A stretch of DNA of 6,993 nt from Elusimicrobiota bacterium (lineage in GTDB: Bacteria; Ratteibacteria; UBA8468; B48-G9; JAFGKM01). The notes under the pieces were generated by a model. That model was not told the DNA's origin, ran no database searches, and saw only the letters and a list, made by a program, of their open reading frames with translations. Both the position numbers and the translations under genes were made by a program. Each line of letters starts with the position of its first letter. The first letter of the stretch is position 1. Positions 1-6,993 of this stretch are shown in pieces. Location: assembly GCA_012515635.1 (NCBI GenBank), contig JAAYXZ010000152.1, positions 1 through 6,993 of the forward strand, in the 5' to 3' direction.

Positions 1-2432
<2,432 letters not shown>

Positions 2433-2443
2433 ATAAATTTAAA

Positions 2444-2456
2444 TTGTCAATGAACA
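2444..2456 (-). promoter_or_regulatory. boxA-like rRNA antitermination element in the 23S leader
   Basis: The minus strand reads TGTTCATTGACAA, which matches the E. coli rrn boxA core TGCTCTTTAACAA at 10 of 13 positions and resembles the Bacillus TGTTCTTTGAAAA form. It lies in the predicted leader transcript, about 11 nt before the 23S 5' end and downstream of both promoters. In known systems boxA RNA binds NusB/S10 and lets RNA polymerase read through an untranslated transcript. Position and sequence both fit, but the assignment is by similarity only. Confidence 0.6.
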
Positions 2457-2460
2457 ACAT

Positions 2461-2494
2461 TCCCAATCTTTAAATGTGAGTTTTTTGATTGGAA
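2461..2494 (-). other. Hairpin at the 5' end of the 23S leader
   Basis: Arms TTCCAATC (2494-2487) and GATTGGGA (2468-2461) can form 8 base pairs with one G-U, enclosing an AT-rich 18-nt loop. The predicted start of transcription from the proximal promoter is about 2492, so the stem would sit at the very 5' end of that transcript. It could be a stability or processing element. It is not followed by a T run, so it is not a terminator. Confidence 0.4.
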
Positions 2495-2498
2495 AGGA

Positions 2499-2527
2499 AT
2501 TATACCTTCTTTTTTTATTCCTGTCAA
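2499..2527 (-). promoter_or_regulatory. Proximal sigma70 promoter of the 23S gene (full consensus)
   Basis: TTGACA at 2527-2522 and TATAAT at 2504-2499 are separated by exactly 17 nt, which is the full sigma70 consensus. Initiation is expected near 2492, giving a leader of about 60 nt before the mature 23S 5' end. A perfect consensus directly before the 23S start is strong evidence that this rRNA has its own promoter rather than relying on a 16S operon. Confidence 0.9.
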
Positions 2528-2532
2528 GAAGT

Positions 2533-2561
2533 ATAATACCTTTTTAAAAATACTCTGTCAA
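2533..2561 (-). promoter_or_regulatory. Distal sigma70 promoter of the 23S gene
   Basis: TTGACA (2561-2556) and TATTAT (2538-2533) have a 17-nt spacer. The hexamers lie exactly 34 nt upstream of those of the proximal promoter, so the pair forms a tandem array like the P1/P2 arrangement of many rRNA operons. The 19 nt upstream (2562-2580) are AT-rich and could act as an UP element; they overlap the last codons and stop of the neighbouring HPr-fusion gene. No terminator is seen between that gene and this promoter. Confidence 0.8.
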
Positions 2562-2567
2562 GAGCGA

Positions 2568-3905
2568 TTATATTTTATTATAAGACGGTATTATACTGCA
2601 AACAATCTCTTTTTCATAAGCGCCGCATTGCGCTTTTATAAAATCCGCTATCTCGTTAACCGCTTTTTTGGGACCCTGTAACATAATCTCCACATTTTCC
2701 TTAATCAGCACTTCTCTTATATCGGGTATGGCTATCATCATCTCCACAGCGCTTTTGAGATTATATTTATTCCTGTTATAGTAAAGGTTCGTATCAAGTT
2801 TGTATTTCTCTGCTATCTGAGTAACAGGCATTATTGGTCTTAAGTGGAAGTCCTCTATCCTGTAAGAAGACAAGATAAGTTTTTTTGTAGAATAGATAAA
2901 CTCTTCAGGGTCCATATCCATCTTTTTGAAGATTTTTATGGAAGTGATTTTGCCTGCAAGAAGAAAATGGATAGTATAGTTGAGAATAAACTCCCTGACA
3001 GTCTTTTTTATCGTATCGTTTTGGAATAAAGGGGTTGCTCTGGAAGATGATGAGTATTTCTTGAGTTTATCGCTGTGTCTTTCATGGAAGTGGGTAAGCG
3101 CTTTGCCTATCTCAAGAAGATGAAGTGTAAGAGCGATATGTCCTCTTATCTTTTTCAGGTCGGTGTATTGTCTCTCAATCTTTGTGTTTTTAAGGAAAGT
3201 GTCATAAAGGGACTCAATTTGGTTGAAGATGGACTTATATTTTTCCATTACTTCTTCCGTTATCTCTTCTTCTGTTTTGACACTGCATACGAATGTATTT
3301 AAATCTTCGGATTTTTCAAGAAATTTTACCAGTATCCCTATCATCCGCTGTTCTTTTACCTTTACTGCATCCTCTTCAATGTCCGGCGGAAGAATCTTCT
3401 TCTGCATTTTTATCAACGGTTTTTTCTCGCCGTATTTTTCCTTCGGTTTTTTAATTCCTATTTTCAGCGCTTCTTCTTGTAATTCCCTACCAATATCTTT
3501 CAATCCTGCCAGATAAAATGTTATGGTCTTTTTTAAGTCCTTTATAAATGCGTTCTTCTCTTTTGTTGAGACATCAAGGTTATAACTTTTCAGCCTTGCA
3601 TAGATATGTAGTCCGTGAAATATCGCTATGTTTATCCACCTTATAGAGCCGATTAACTCACGGTAATAAAAGAATTTTTTATTATGCAATGCATCATAAT
3701 CGTCAAGGAATGTCTCCAACTCTTCCACTTCCCGCATAATAGAGAAGACAAGTTCCCTGTTGGGATACCCTTTCTTATCTTGCAGGTGTTTGATTGTGCG
3801 GAACAGGGGTTGGCTTGCAATAGTTAACTGTGGTATGAACTCATTCTTTATCTCTTTTTCACTCATTATTTTTATGAGAGAAGCAGGTCCTTTCTTTTCT
3901 GGCAT
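2568..3905 (-). CDS. HPr-domain protein with long helical N-terminal region
   Basis: This is a 445-aa protein. I place the start at the ATG at 3905 (MPEKKG), because AAAGGAG lies 6 nt upstream; a longer version from a TTG at 3926 has no such support. Residues ~338-428 match an HPr phosphocarrier domain: FHLRP carries the phospho-acceptor His354 with Arg356 and Pro357, and NLKSAVEMM carries the Ser46-equivalent Ser385. The His-to-Ser spacing is 31, as in E. coli HPr (15 and 46). The glycine before the His motif is replaced (EDFHLRP). Residues ~15-325 are charged, helical and without membrane segments. They appear to be two related halves: FYYRELIGSIRW (79-90) resembles QYTDLKKIRGHI (246-257), and FYLAGLKDI (130-138) resembles FLLAGKITSI (314-323), with a Lys/Pro-rich linker at ~147-175. 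I infer a cytosolic phospho-relay or regulatory protein; partners (enzyme I, HPr kinase) are not in view. It lies between tRNA-Ala and the 23S gene in the same orientation. The HPr assignment is good; the N-terminal function is unknown. Confidence 0.85.
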   Translation of the reverse strand: MPEKKGPASLIKIMSEKEIKNEFIPQLTIASQPLFRTIKHLQDKKGYPNRELVFSIMREVEELETFLDDYDALHNKKFFYYRELIGSIRWINIAIFHGLHIYARLKSYNLDVSTKEKNAFIKDLKKTITFYLAGLKDIGRELQEEALKIGIKKPKEKYGEKKPLIKMQKKILPPDIEEDAVKVKEQRMIGILVKFLEKSEDLNTFVCSVKTEEEITEEVMEKYKSIFNQIESLYDTFLKNTKIERQYTDLKKIRGHIALTLHLLEIGKALTHFHERHSDKLKKYSSSSRATPLFQNDTIKKTVREFILNYTIHFLLAGKITSIKIFKKMDMDPEEFIYSTKKLILSSYRIEDFHLRPIMPVTQIAEKYKLDTNLYYNRNKYNLKSAVEMMIAIPDIREVLIKENVEIMLQGPKKAVNEIADFIKAQCGAYEKEIVCSIIPSYNKI

Positions 3906-3910
3906 AAATA

Positions 3911-3918
3911 TCTCCTTT
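3911..3918 (-). promoter_or_regulatory. Ribosome binding site deciding the HPr-fusion start
   Basis: The minus strand reads AAAGGAGA, a near-perfect Shine-Dalgarno sequence, with its GGAG core 6 nt before the ATG at 3905. This favours that ATG over the in-frame TTG at 3926, which lies upstream of the site. Confidence 0.85.
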
Positions 3919-3969
3919 AAGTTCAAAGATTAGCAATATTTATCCGTTGGTGTGGATATGGCGAATAGT

Positions 3970-3985
3970 CCTAATATTATTTAGG
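3970..3985. repeat. Inverted repeat upstream of the HPr-fusion gene
   Basis: CCTAA and TTAGG arms with a 6-nt AT spacer form a 16-bp dyad about 65 nt upstream of the HPr-fusion ATG. It overlaps AT-rich sequence that could serve as a weak -10 (TAAATA on the minus strand, 16 nt after TTGTAA), so it might be an operator. No convincing promoter is visible in 3906-4026, and the gene may instead be read from the tRNA-Ala promoter. Confidence 0.3.
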
Positions 3986-4003
3986 GTTTATTCTGCGCTT
4001 TAC

Positions 4004-4024
4004 AATAATTAAAAAAAAATTATT
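4004..4024. repeat. AT-only inverted repeat with T tract just after tRNA-Ala
   Basis: AATAATT and AATTATT arms flank seven As on the plus strand, which gives a run of nine Ts in the minus-strand transcript starting 8 nt after the tRNA discriminator base. The stem has no G or C, so it is a poor intrinsic terminator. The T tract might still cause pausing or partial termination, or aid tRNA 3' trimming. Confidence 0.3.
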
Positions 4025-4026
4025 AG

Positions 4027-4098
4027 TGGAGATAGCGGGAGTTGAACCCGCAACCTTCCGCGTGCAAGGCGGACGCTCTCCCTTTGAGCTATATCCCC
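4027..4098 (-). tRNA. tRNA-Ala (anticodon UGC)
   Basis: A 72-nt cloverleaf folds on the minus strand. The acceptor GGGGATA pairs with TATCTCC, the D-stem is GCTC/GAGC, the anticodon stem TCCGC/GCGGA holds loop CTTGCAC (anticodon TGC at 4066-4064), the variable loop is 5 nt, and the T-stem GCGGG/CCCGC has loop TTCAACT. The acceptor contains the G3-U70 pair that marks alanine tRNAs, and the discriminator base is A. The CCA end is not encoded (ACT follows), so it must be added by a nucleotidyltransferase. The D-loop is short (7 nt). In many bacteria this tRNA sits between 16S and 23S; here no 16S precedes it and a protein gene lies between it and the 23S. Confidence 0.97.
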
Positions 4099-4127
4099 TG
4101 TTGTTTTTAAGTAAAAGATGTATTATA

Positions 4128-4155
4128 ATTATATCAGAAGTAATTATACAGTCAA
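4128..4155 (-). promoter_or_regulatory. sigma70 promoter of tRNA-Ala
   Basis: TTGACT (4155-4150) and TATAAT (4133-4128) are separated by 16 nt. Initiation is expected near 4121, leaving a 5' leader of about 22 nt for RNase P to remove. A second TATAAT follows immediately, but at 22 nt spacing it is unlikely to be used. The transcript may continue through the HPr-fusion gene. Confidence 0.8.
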
Positions 4156-4157
4156 TA

Positions 4158-4174
4158 TAAATAAATCTTATTTA
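4158..4174. repeat. AT-rich inverted repeat beside the tRNA-Ala -35
   Basis: TAAATAA and TTATTTA are perfect 7-bp arms with a 3-nt spacer. The dyad ends 3 bp upstream of the tRNA-Ala -35 hexamer, where an UP element would lie, in the divergent region shared with the prepilin peptidase promoter. It may be an UP element or a regulator site; AT-rich DNA also produces such repeats by chance. Confidence 0.3.
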
Positions 4175-4232
4175 CAGATTATCAGTGTGAGTATCAAGCG
4201 TTTTATGTTTTTTTATATTAGTTGATTTAAAA

Positions 4233-4261
4233 TTGACTTAAGGAATATTAAGAGATAGAAT
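4233..4261 (+). promoter_or_regulatory. sigma70 promoter of the prepilin peptidase gene
   Basis: TTGACT (4233-4238) and TAGAAT (4256-4261) are separated by 17 nt. Only six bases lie between the -10 and the ATG at 4268, so the expected start of transcription is the A of the initiation codon. That predicts a leaderless mRNA, and no Shine-Dalgarno sequence is present at a usable distance. Confidence 0.7.
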
Positions 4262-4267
4262 AATACC

Positions 4268-5047
4268 ATGATTGGACTGTTAATGGTTATATTAGGGCTG
4301 GTGTTCGGGAGTTTTGTAAATGTGGTTATATACCGGCTGCCTAAAGGAAAATCTATTGTAAGCCCCGGTTCACGATGTCCGCGTTGCGATAAAGACATCT
4401 CTTGGTATGATAATATACCGCTTGTAAGTTTTTTATTGTTGAAAGGGAGATGCCGTTACTGTAAAGTAAAAATATCTTCACGTTATTTTGTCGTGGAGTT
4501 GATTACAGGCCTAATATTTCTTGCCTTATATATGAAGTTCGGATTAACGGCTAACCTTCCTATATATATCCTGTTTTTTCTCTCTCTGCTGATAATGAGT
4601 TTTATAGATATAGACACTTACCTTATCTCGGATGTAATTGTTTTGCCAGGTATTGTTCTCGGGGTAATCCTTTCATCTGCCTTTCCCGGAATGCATTATA
4701 ACTTAACGAAGATGGGTAGTTTTATATATTCAATCGTAGGTATGCTTGTAGGCGGAGGGATACTGGTATTTTTAGCGATAATAGGAAAACTGCTTTTTAA
4801 GAAGGAAGCGATGGGCGGCGGGGATATAAAACTTCTGGCGATGATAGGCGCTTTTTTGGGATGGAAGTGTGTTTTTATAAGTATATTTTTTGCATCCCTG
4901 TTAGGGACTGTTATCAGTTTTATCCTTATAGGGCTGAAGAAAAAAAAGATAGACGATTATGTTCCGTTCGGTCCGTATTTAGGATTGGGCGCAGTCGTCT
5001 CCCTTTTTTACAAGGGTATGTATTTTCTCGGGTTTTTTATCAACTGA
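4268..5047 (+). CDS. pilD: Type IV prepilin peptidase / N-methyltransferase
   Basis: This 259-aa membrane aspartyl protease (A24 family) cleaves the leader of type IV prepilins or type II secretion pseudopilins and usually methylates the new N-terminus. The N-terminal segment GLVFGSFVNVVIYRLP (~10-25) is typical. The cytoplasmic domain has the four zinc-binding cysteines C37, C40, C62 and C65 (CPRC and CRYC), found in the bifunctional enzymes. The catalytic aspartates are in FIDIDTYLISD (D114/D116 region) and in the GGGD motif (D186) of MGGGDIKLLAMIGAFLGW. About seven to eight hydrophobic segments are visible, and the length is normal for the family. ATG 4268 is chosen because it gives the expected N-terminus and follows the promoter directly; the lack of a ribosome binding site suggests leaderless translation. 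It is divergent from tRNA-Ala. No pilin or secretion gene adjoins it, so the substrate system cannot be told from here. Confidence 0.95.
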   Translation: MIGLLMVILGLVFGSFVNVVIYRLPKGKSIVSPGSRCPRCDKDISWYDNIPLVSFLLLKGRCRYCKVKISSRYFVVELITGLIFLALYMKFGLTANLPIYILFFLSLLIMSFIDIDTYLISDVIVLPGIVLGVILSSAFPGMHYNLTKMGSFIYSIVGMLVGGGILVFLAIIGKLLFKKEAMGGGDIKLLAMIGAFLGWKCVFISIFFASLLGTVISFILIGLKKKKIDDYVPFGPYLGLGAVVSLFYKGMYFLGFFIN

Positions 5048-5258
5048 ATCCGAACTATTCCAGCAATGCCTGCAAGATATAAGCTTCAACAGATATGGTT
5101 TTTCTTGTGACTTATTATTAAACCGCATTGAAGACATAAGATATTCGCCTTTTTATAATAAGATACTCAAACAGAGAGTGACTCAGGGAATTTGTGTCCT
5201 GCTGTTTTAACGGTATAGATAGAATAAAGACGGGAGTCAGAAGTGACAAGATGGGTTT
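5048..5258. other. Intergenic stretch without a convincing gene
   Basis: This lies between the prepilin peptidase stop and the promoter of the next gene. I see no GC-rich hairpin with a T run that would end the upstream transcript. A weak pair of 8-bp AT-only arms (CTTATTAT and ATAATAAG) is too far apart to be convincing. One forward frame is open across the prepilin peptidase end to the TAA at about 5208, but it has no start codon near a ribosome binding site. Confidence 0.5.
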
Positions 5259-5287
5259 TTGACAGCAGGCAGAAAAAATTGTAAATT
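5259..5287 (+). promoter_or_regulatory. Probable sigma70 promoter of the 178-aa gene and recG
   Basis: TTGACA (5259-5264) is a perfect -35, followed after 17 nt by TAAATT (5282-5287), a 4-of-6 match to the -10. Initiation near 5294 would give a leader of only about 14 nt that still includes the ribosome binding site. It would drive the 178-aa gene and the overlapping recG. Confidence 0.6.
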
Positions 5288-5295
5288 GGAGAGAC

Positions 5296-5299
5296 GGAG
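5296..5299 (+). promoter_or_regulatory. Ribosome binding site of the 178-aa gene
   Basis: GGAG lies 8 nt before the ATG at 5308 and supports that start. Another GGAG at 5288-5291 is too far away. Confidence 0.7.
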
Positions 5300-5307
5300 A
5301 GAAGATT

Positions 5308-5844
5308 ATGAGTCAGGCAAGTGTTGAAGTTGTTAAAGAGTTTTTTATAATCCATAATTTTTTTGTTCTGAATAAAGAGGATATACTTTTTGTTAAAAAA
5401 ACCGGTATTGACGAACCGGAAGAGACAGGTGAATTTATCCTTTCGGGAAATCAAGTAAGCAGAGTGTTAAACAATGCTGTTATAAAACCGATTTGCTGGC
5501 ATACAATGACAATCACCCCCGCTGTTCTTTCCCGTTCCCTTGATATATTTGAATTTTTCAAGGGAAAAGACGCTCCTGACAATAAAAAATTCTTCCAAGG
5601 CGAGAATTTTAAAAAGGTCTTTATTATCCCTTCTCTGCCCGTTACTGAAAATCTCTATAAGAAAAGCATAGGTATAATGAAAGAAAACGGCATAGACCAC
5701 ATTATCTTTTTTTCGTCAGTTCTTGCATCTCTGATTGATAAAATAGATGAAAGAAATGTGTATCTCTCTTCTGTGAACGAGATATTTCGGGTCCTGAAAT
5801 TTTATAAACTCTTTACCGATAAAGAACAGGAATTACCGTTTTAA
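5308..5844 (+). CDS. Uncharacterised 178-aa protein upstream of recG
   Basis: I do not recognise this 178-aa protein with confidence. It has no signal peptide and no clear membrane segment, so it should be cytosolic. The N-terminal part (6-30, VEVVKEFFIIHNFF then a short strand with ILFVKK) looks alpha/beta. A central stretch NAVIKPICWHTMTITP (56-71) contains an unusual CWHT. A later strand-helix-strand runs from KVFIIPSLP (103-111) through a helix to IDHIIFF (129-135). The C-terminus is helical and charged. The layout faintly recalls PD-(D/E)XK nuclease-like folds, but the acidic and lysine residues expected next to the WHT stretch are absent, so any such relation would be to an inactive member. 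It has a good ribosome binding site, and its TAA overlaps the recG ATG by one base, which implies co-expression with RecG and possibly a role in DNA repair or recombination. That role is inferred only from context. Confidence 0.85.
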   Translation: MSQASVEVVKEFFIIHNFFVLNKEDILFVKKTGIDEPEETGEFILSGNQVSRVLNNAVIKPICWHTMTITPAVLSRSLDIFEFFKGKDAPDNKKFFQGENFKKVFIIPSLPVTENLYKKSIGIMKENGIDHIIFFSSVLASLIDKIDERNVYLSSVNEIFRVLKFYKLFTDKEQELPF

Positions 5845-6993
5845 TGATGAATATAACTTTGGAAACACCACTTGAAGCCCTTCCTTCTGTAGGAGAGAAA
5901 CGAGCCAAATCTCTAAAAAAACTTGGTTTGAACAATCTCTTTGACCTGCTTTTTCTGTTTCCCCGCAGGTATCTCGACTTAAGAAACTTTAAAAAGATAG
6001 GGGCGCTTGTTCCTGACGAATTCACCTCTGTGAAAGGGAAGGTTATGGCGAGAGAGGAGCAAAGAATACCTGTAAGGAGCAGGGTGTCTTATCTGAAAGT
6101 TGCGGTTTCGGATGGTTCGGGGGTTTTGTTTCTTGTTTTTTTCAATCAACCCTATCTTAAAGATATATTTTCAATAGATAAGGAGTTTTTTATAAATGGC
6201 AGGGTGGAGGTATTTAAGGGGCGGATGCAGATGATTAACCCTCTCTATGAGGAATACAGGCAGGTGAAAAAGGACTGGATTTTACCGGTATATCCTCTAT
6301 CTTCAGGGCTTACCCAGAAATATATGAGAAAGTTAATAAAGGCGGTCCTTGAAAACATTGAAGTATATCCGCATGAGATACTCCCGTTGGGGGACAGACA
6401 TAATCTTAATATTCCTAATATAAAGTTTGCGCTTAAGAATATTCACTTTCCTATGTCGGATATAAATCTTGAAAAAGCAAGAAATTATCTGGTGTTTAGG
6501 GAGTTTTTTATTCTTCAACTGGGACTGCTCTTAAAAAAGAAGACAGAACAAAGACAGGGCAAGGGCATTATAGTAGATATAGAAAAAGACGCAATTAAAG
6601 TGTTTCAATCGTATCTTCCTTTTAATCTTACCGCTCCTCAGAAAAAAGTGATGGAAGATATAATTGCGGATATTAAGGAAGGAAAAATTATCAGTAGAAT
6701 GGTGCATGGAGAGGTGGGGTCAGGGAAGACAGTGGTGGCAGTGTTTGCGCTGTGGCTTATTGCGCGACAGGGGTATCAGTCAGCGCTACTTGCGCCTACG
6801 GAGATACTGGCGGAACAGCATTATATTAACTGGCAGAAGTTTTTTTTGGAGCAGAACATCCCTGTTGCTTTTCTTATAGGACAGTTGCCTGAAGCGGAGA
6901 AGAATAGAATAAGGAACGGGATAAAAAGCGGGGAAATAAAGGTTTTGGTAGGTACACACGCACTTTTATCAGAGGTCTTAGAGTTTAAGAATC
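5844..6993 (+). CDS. recG: ATP-dependent DNA helicase RecG, 3' end beyond window
   Basis: RecG is a superfamily 2 DNA translocase that remodels stalled replication forks and branched recombination intermediates. The first 383 codons of an expected ~690 are present and open to the right edge. The N-terminus reads PLEALPSVGEKRAKSLKKLG, then DLLFLFPRRYLDL, the typical RecG opening. The OB-fold wedge domain that binds the fork junction covers roughly residues 60-170. The helicase core begins with the Q-motif-like LTAPQKKVMEDI, then Walker A HGEVGSGKT with Lys295, LAPTEILAEQHY (motif Ia) and VLVGTHALLSE (motif Ic region). Walker B and the second helicase domain lie outside. The ATG at 5844 overlaps the preceding stop (TAATG), and a second ATG follows at 5847. 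The nearest AGGA is 12 nt away, so translational coupling is likely to matter. The gene looks intact as far as seen. Confidence 0.97.
   Translation, partial: MMNITLETPLEALPSVGEKRAKSLKKLGLNNLFDLLFLFPRRYLDLRNFKKIGALVPDEFTSVKGKVMAREEQRIPVRSRVSYLKVAVSDGSGVLFLVFFNQPYLKDIFSIDKEFFINGRVEVFKGRMQMINPLYEEYRQVKKDWILPVYPLSSGLTQKYMRKLIKAVLENIEVYPHEILPLGDRHNLNIPNIKFALKNIHFPMSDINLEKARNYLVFREFFILQLGLLLKKKTEQRQGKGIIVDIEKDAIKVFQSYLPFNLTAPQKKVMEDIIADIKEGKIISRMVHGEVGSGKTVVAVFALWLIARQGYQSALLAPTEILAEQHYINWQKFFLEQNIPVAFLIGQLPEAEKNRIRNGIKSGEIKVLVGTHALLSEVLEFKN

Noticed and set aside
2844..3516. Plus-strand reading frames opposite the HPr-fusion gene
   Set aside because: They are antisense shadows of a gene with a recognisable domain and ribosome binding site.
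3906..3926. Seven-codon N-terminal extension of the HPr-fusion from a TTG
   Set aside because: The strong AAAGGAG site lies inside this stretch and points to the ATG at 3905.
4011..4019. Nine-T run after tRNA-Ala as an intrinsic terminator
   Set aside because: The adjoining stem is made only of A-T pairs and the loop is the T tract itself, so it does not meet the usual hairpin-plus-U-tract form; kept only as a repeat.
4861..5082. Plus-strand frame of 73 codons overlapping the prepilin peptidase end
   Set aside because: It is out of frame within a well-supported gene, with no ribosome binding site or recognisable motif.
5109..5170. Possible terminator after the prepilin peptidase gene
   Set aside because: The matching arms are AT-only and separated by a long loop, with no proper T run.
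5022..5208. Open frame of ~60 codons without a start, between the prepilin peptidase and the 178-aa gene
   Set aside because: It looks mildly protein-like but has no start codon, no ribosome binding site and no recognised similarity; chance or a very decayed remnant are equally possible.
5167..5700. Minus-strand frames of 95 and 77 codons
   Set aside because: They lie largely opposite the 178-aa gene, which has a promoter, a ribosome binding site and coupling to recG.
5813..6879. Minus-strand frames of 70 and 61 codons and a plus-strand 71-codon frame
   Set aside because: All are shadows of recG, whose motifs are clear in the frame starting at 5844.

Overview
The window reads as bacterial chromosomal DNA of fairly low GC content. 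It has a bacterial 23S rRNA, sigma70-type promoters, a prepilin peptidase and RecG. I cannot name the organism. The HPr fusion protein recalls proteins I associate with Omnitrophota and PVC-like lineages, but that is only a recollection of family resemblance and would need a 23S phylogeny to test.

Layout. Positions 1-2432 (minus strand) hold most of a 23S rRNA gene; its last ~580 nt lie beyond the left edge. Directly upstream of it are a boxA-like antitermination element, a leader hairpin and two tandem sigma70 promoters (2499-2561). No 16S gene precedes it. Next upstream, also on minus, is a 445-aa protein (2568-3905) whose C-terminus is an HPr domain with both the phospho-His and the regulatory Ser at the correct spacing, behind a long, apparently duplicated helical region. 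A tRNA-Ala(UGC) gene (4027-4098, minus) with its own promoter follows. A divergent AT-rich intergenic region separates it from the plus-strand genes: a type IV prepilin peptidase (4268-5047), whose predicted transcription start falls on its ATG, then a 178-aa uncharacterised protein (5308-5844) that overlaps the start of recG (5844 to the right edge, incomplete).

How the parts relate. The 23S gene seems to be transcribed from its own strong promoters rather than as part of a 16S-tRNA-23S operon. The tRNA-Ala that often sits in the 16S-23S spacer is here a separately promoted gene, with a protein-coding gene between it and the 23S. This suggests unlinked rRNA genes, or a broken operon. The 178-aa protein and RecG look translationally coupled. 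The prepilin peptidase serves type IV pili or type II secretion, but no pilin or secretion genes are in view.

Other points of note are U at the position equivalent to E. coli 23S A2058 (macrolide site), with a neighbouring one-base deletion near 2068. I found no CRISPR array, insertion sequence or phage gene.
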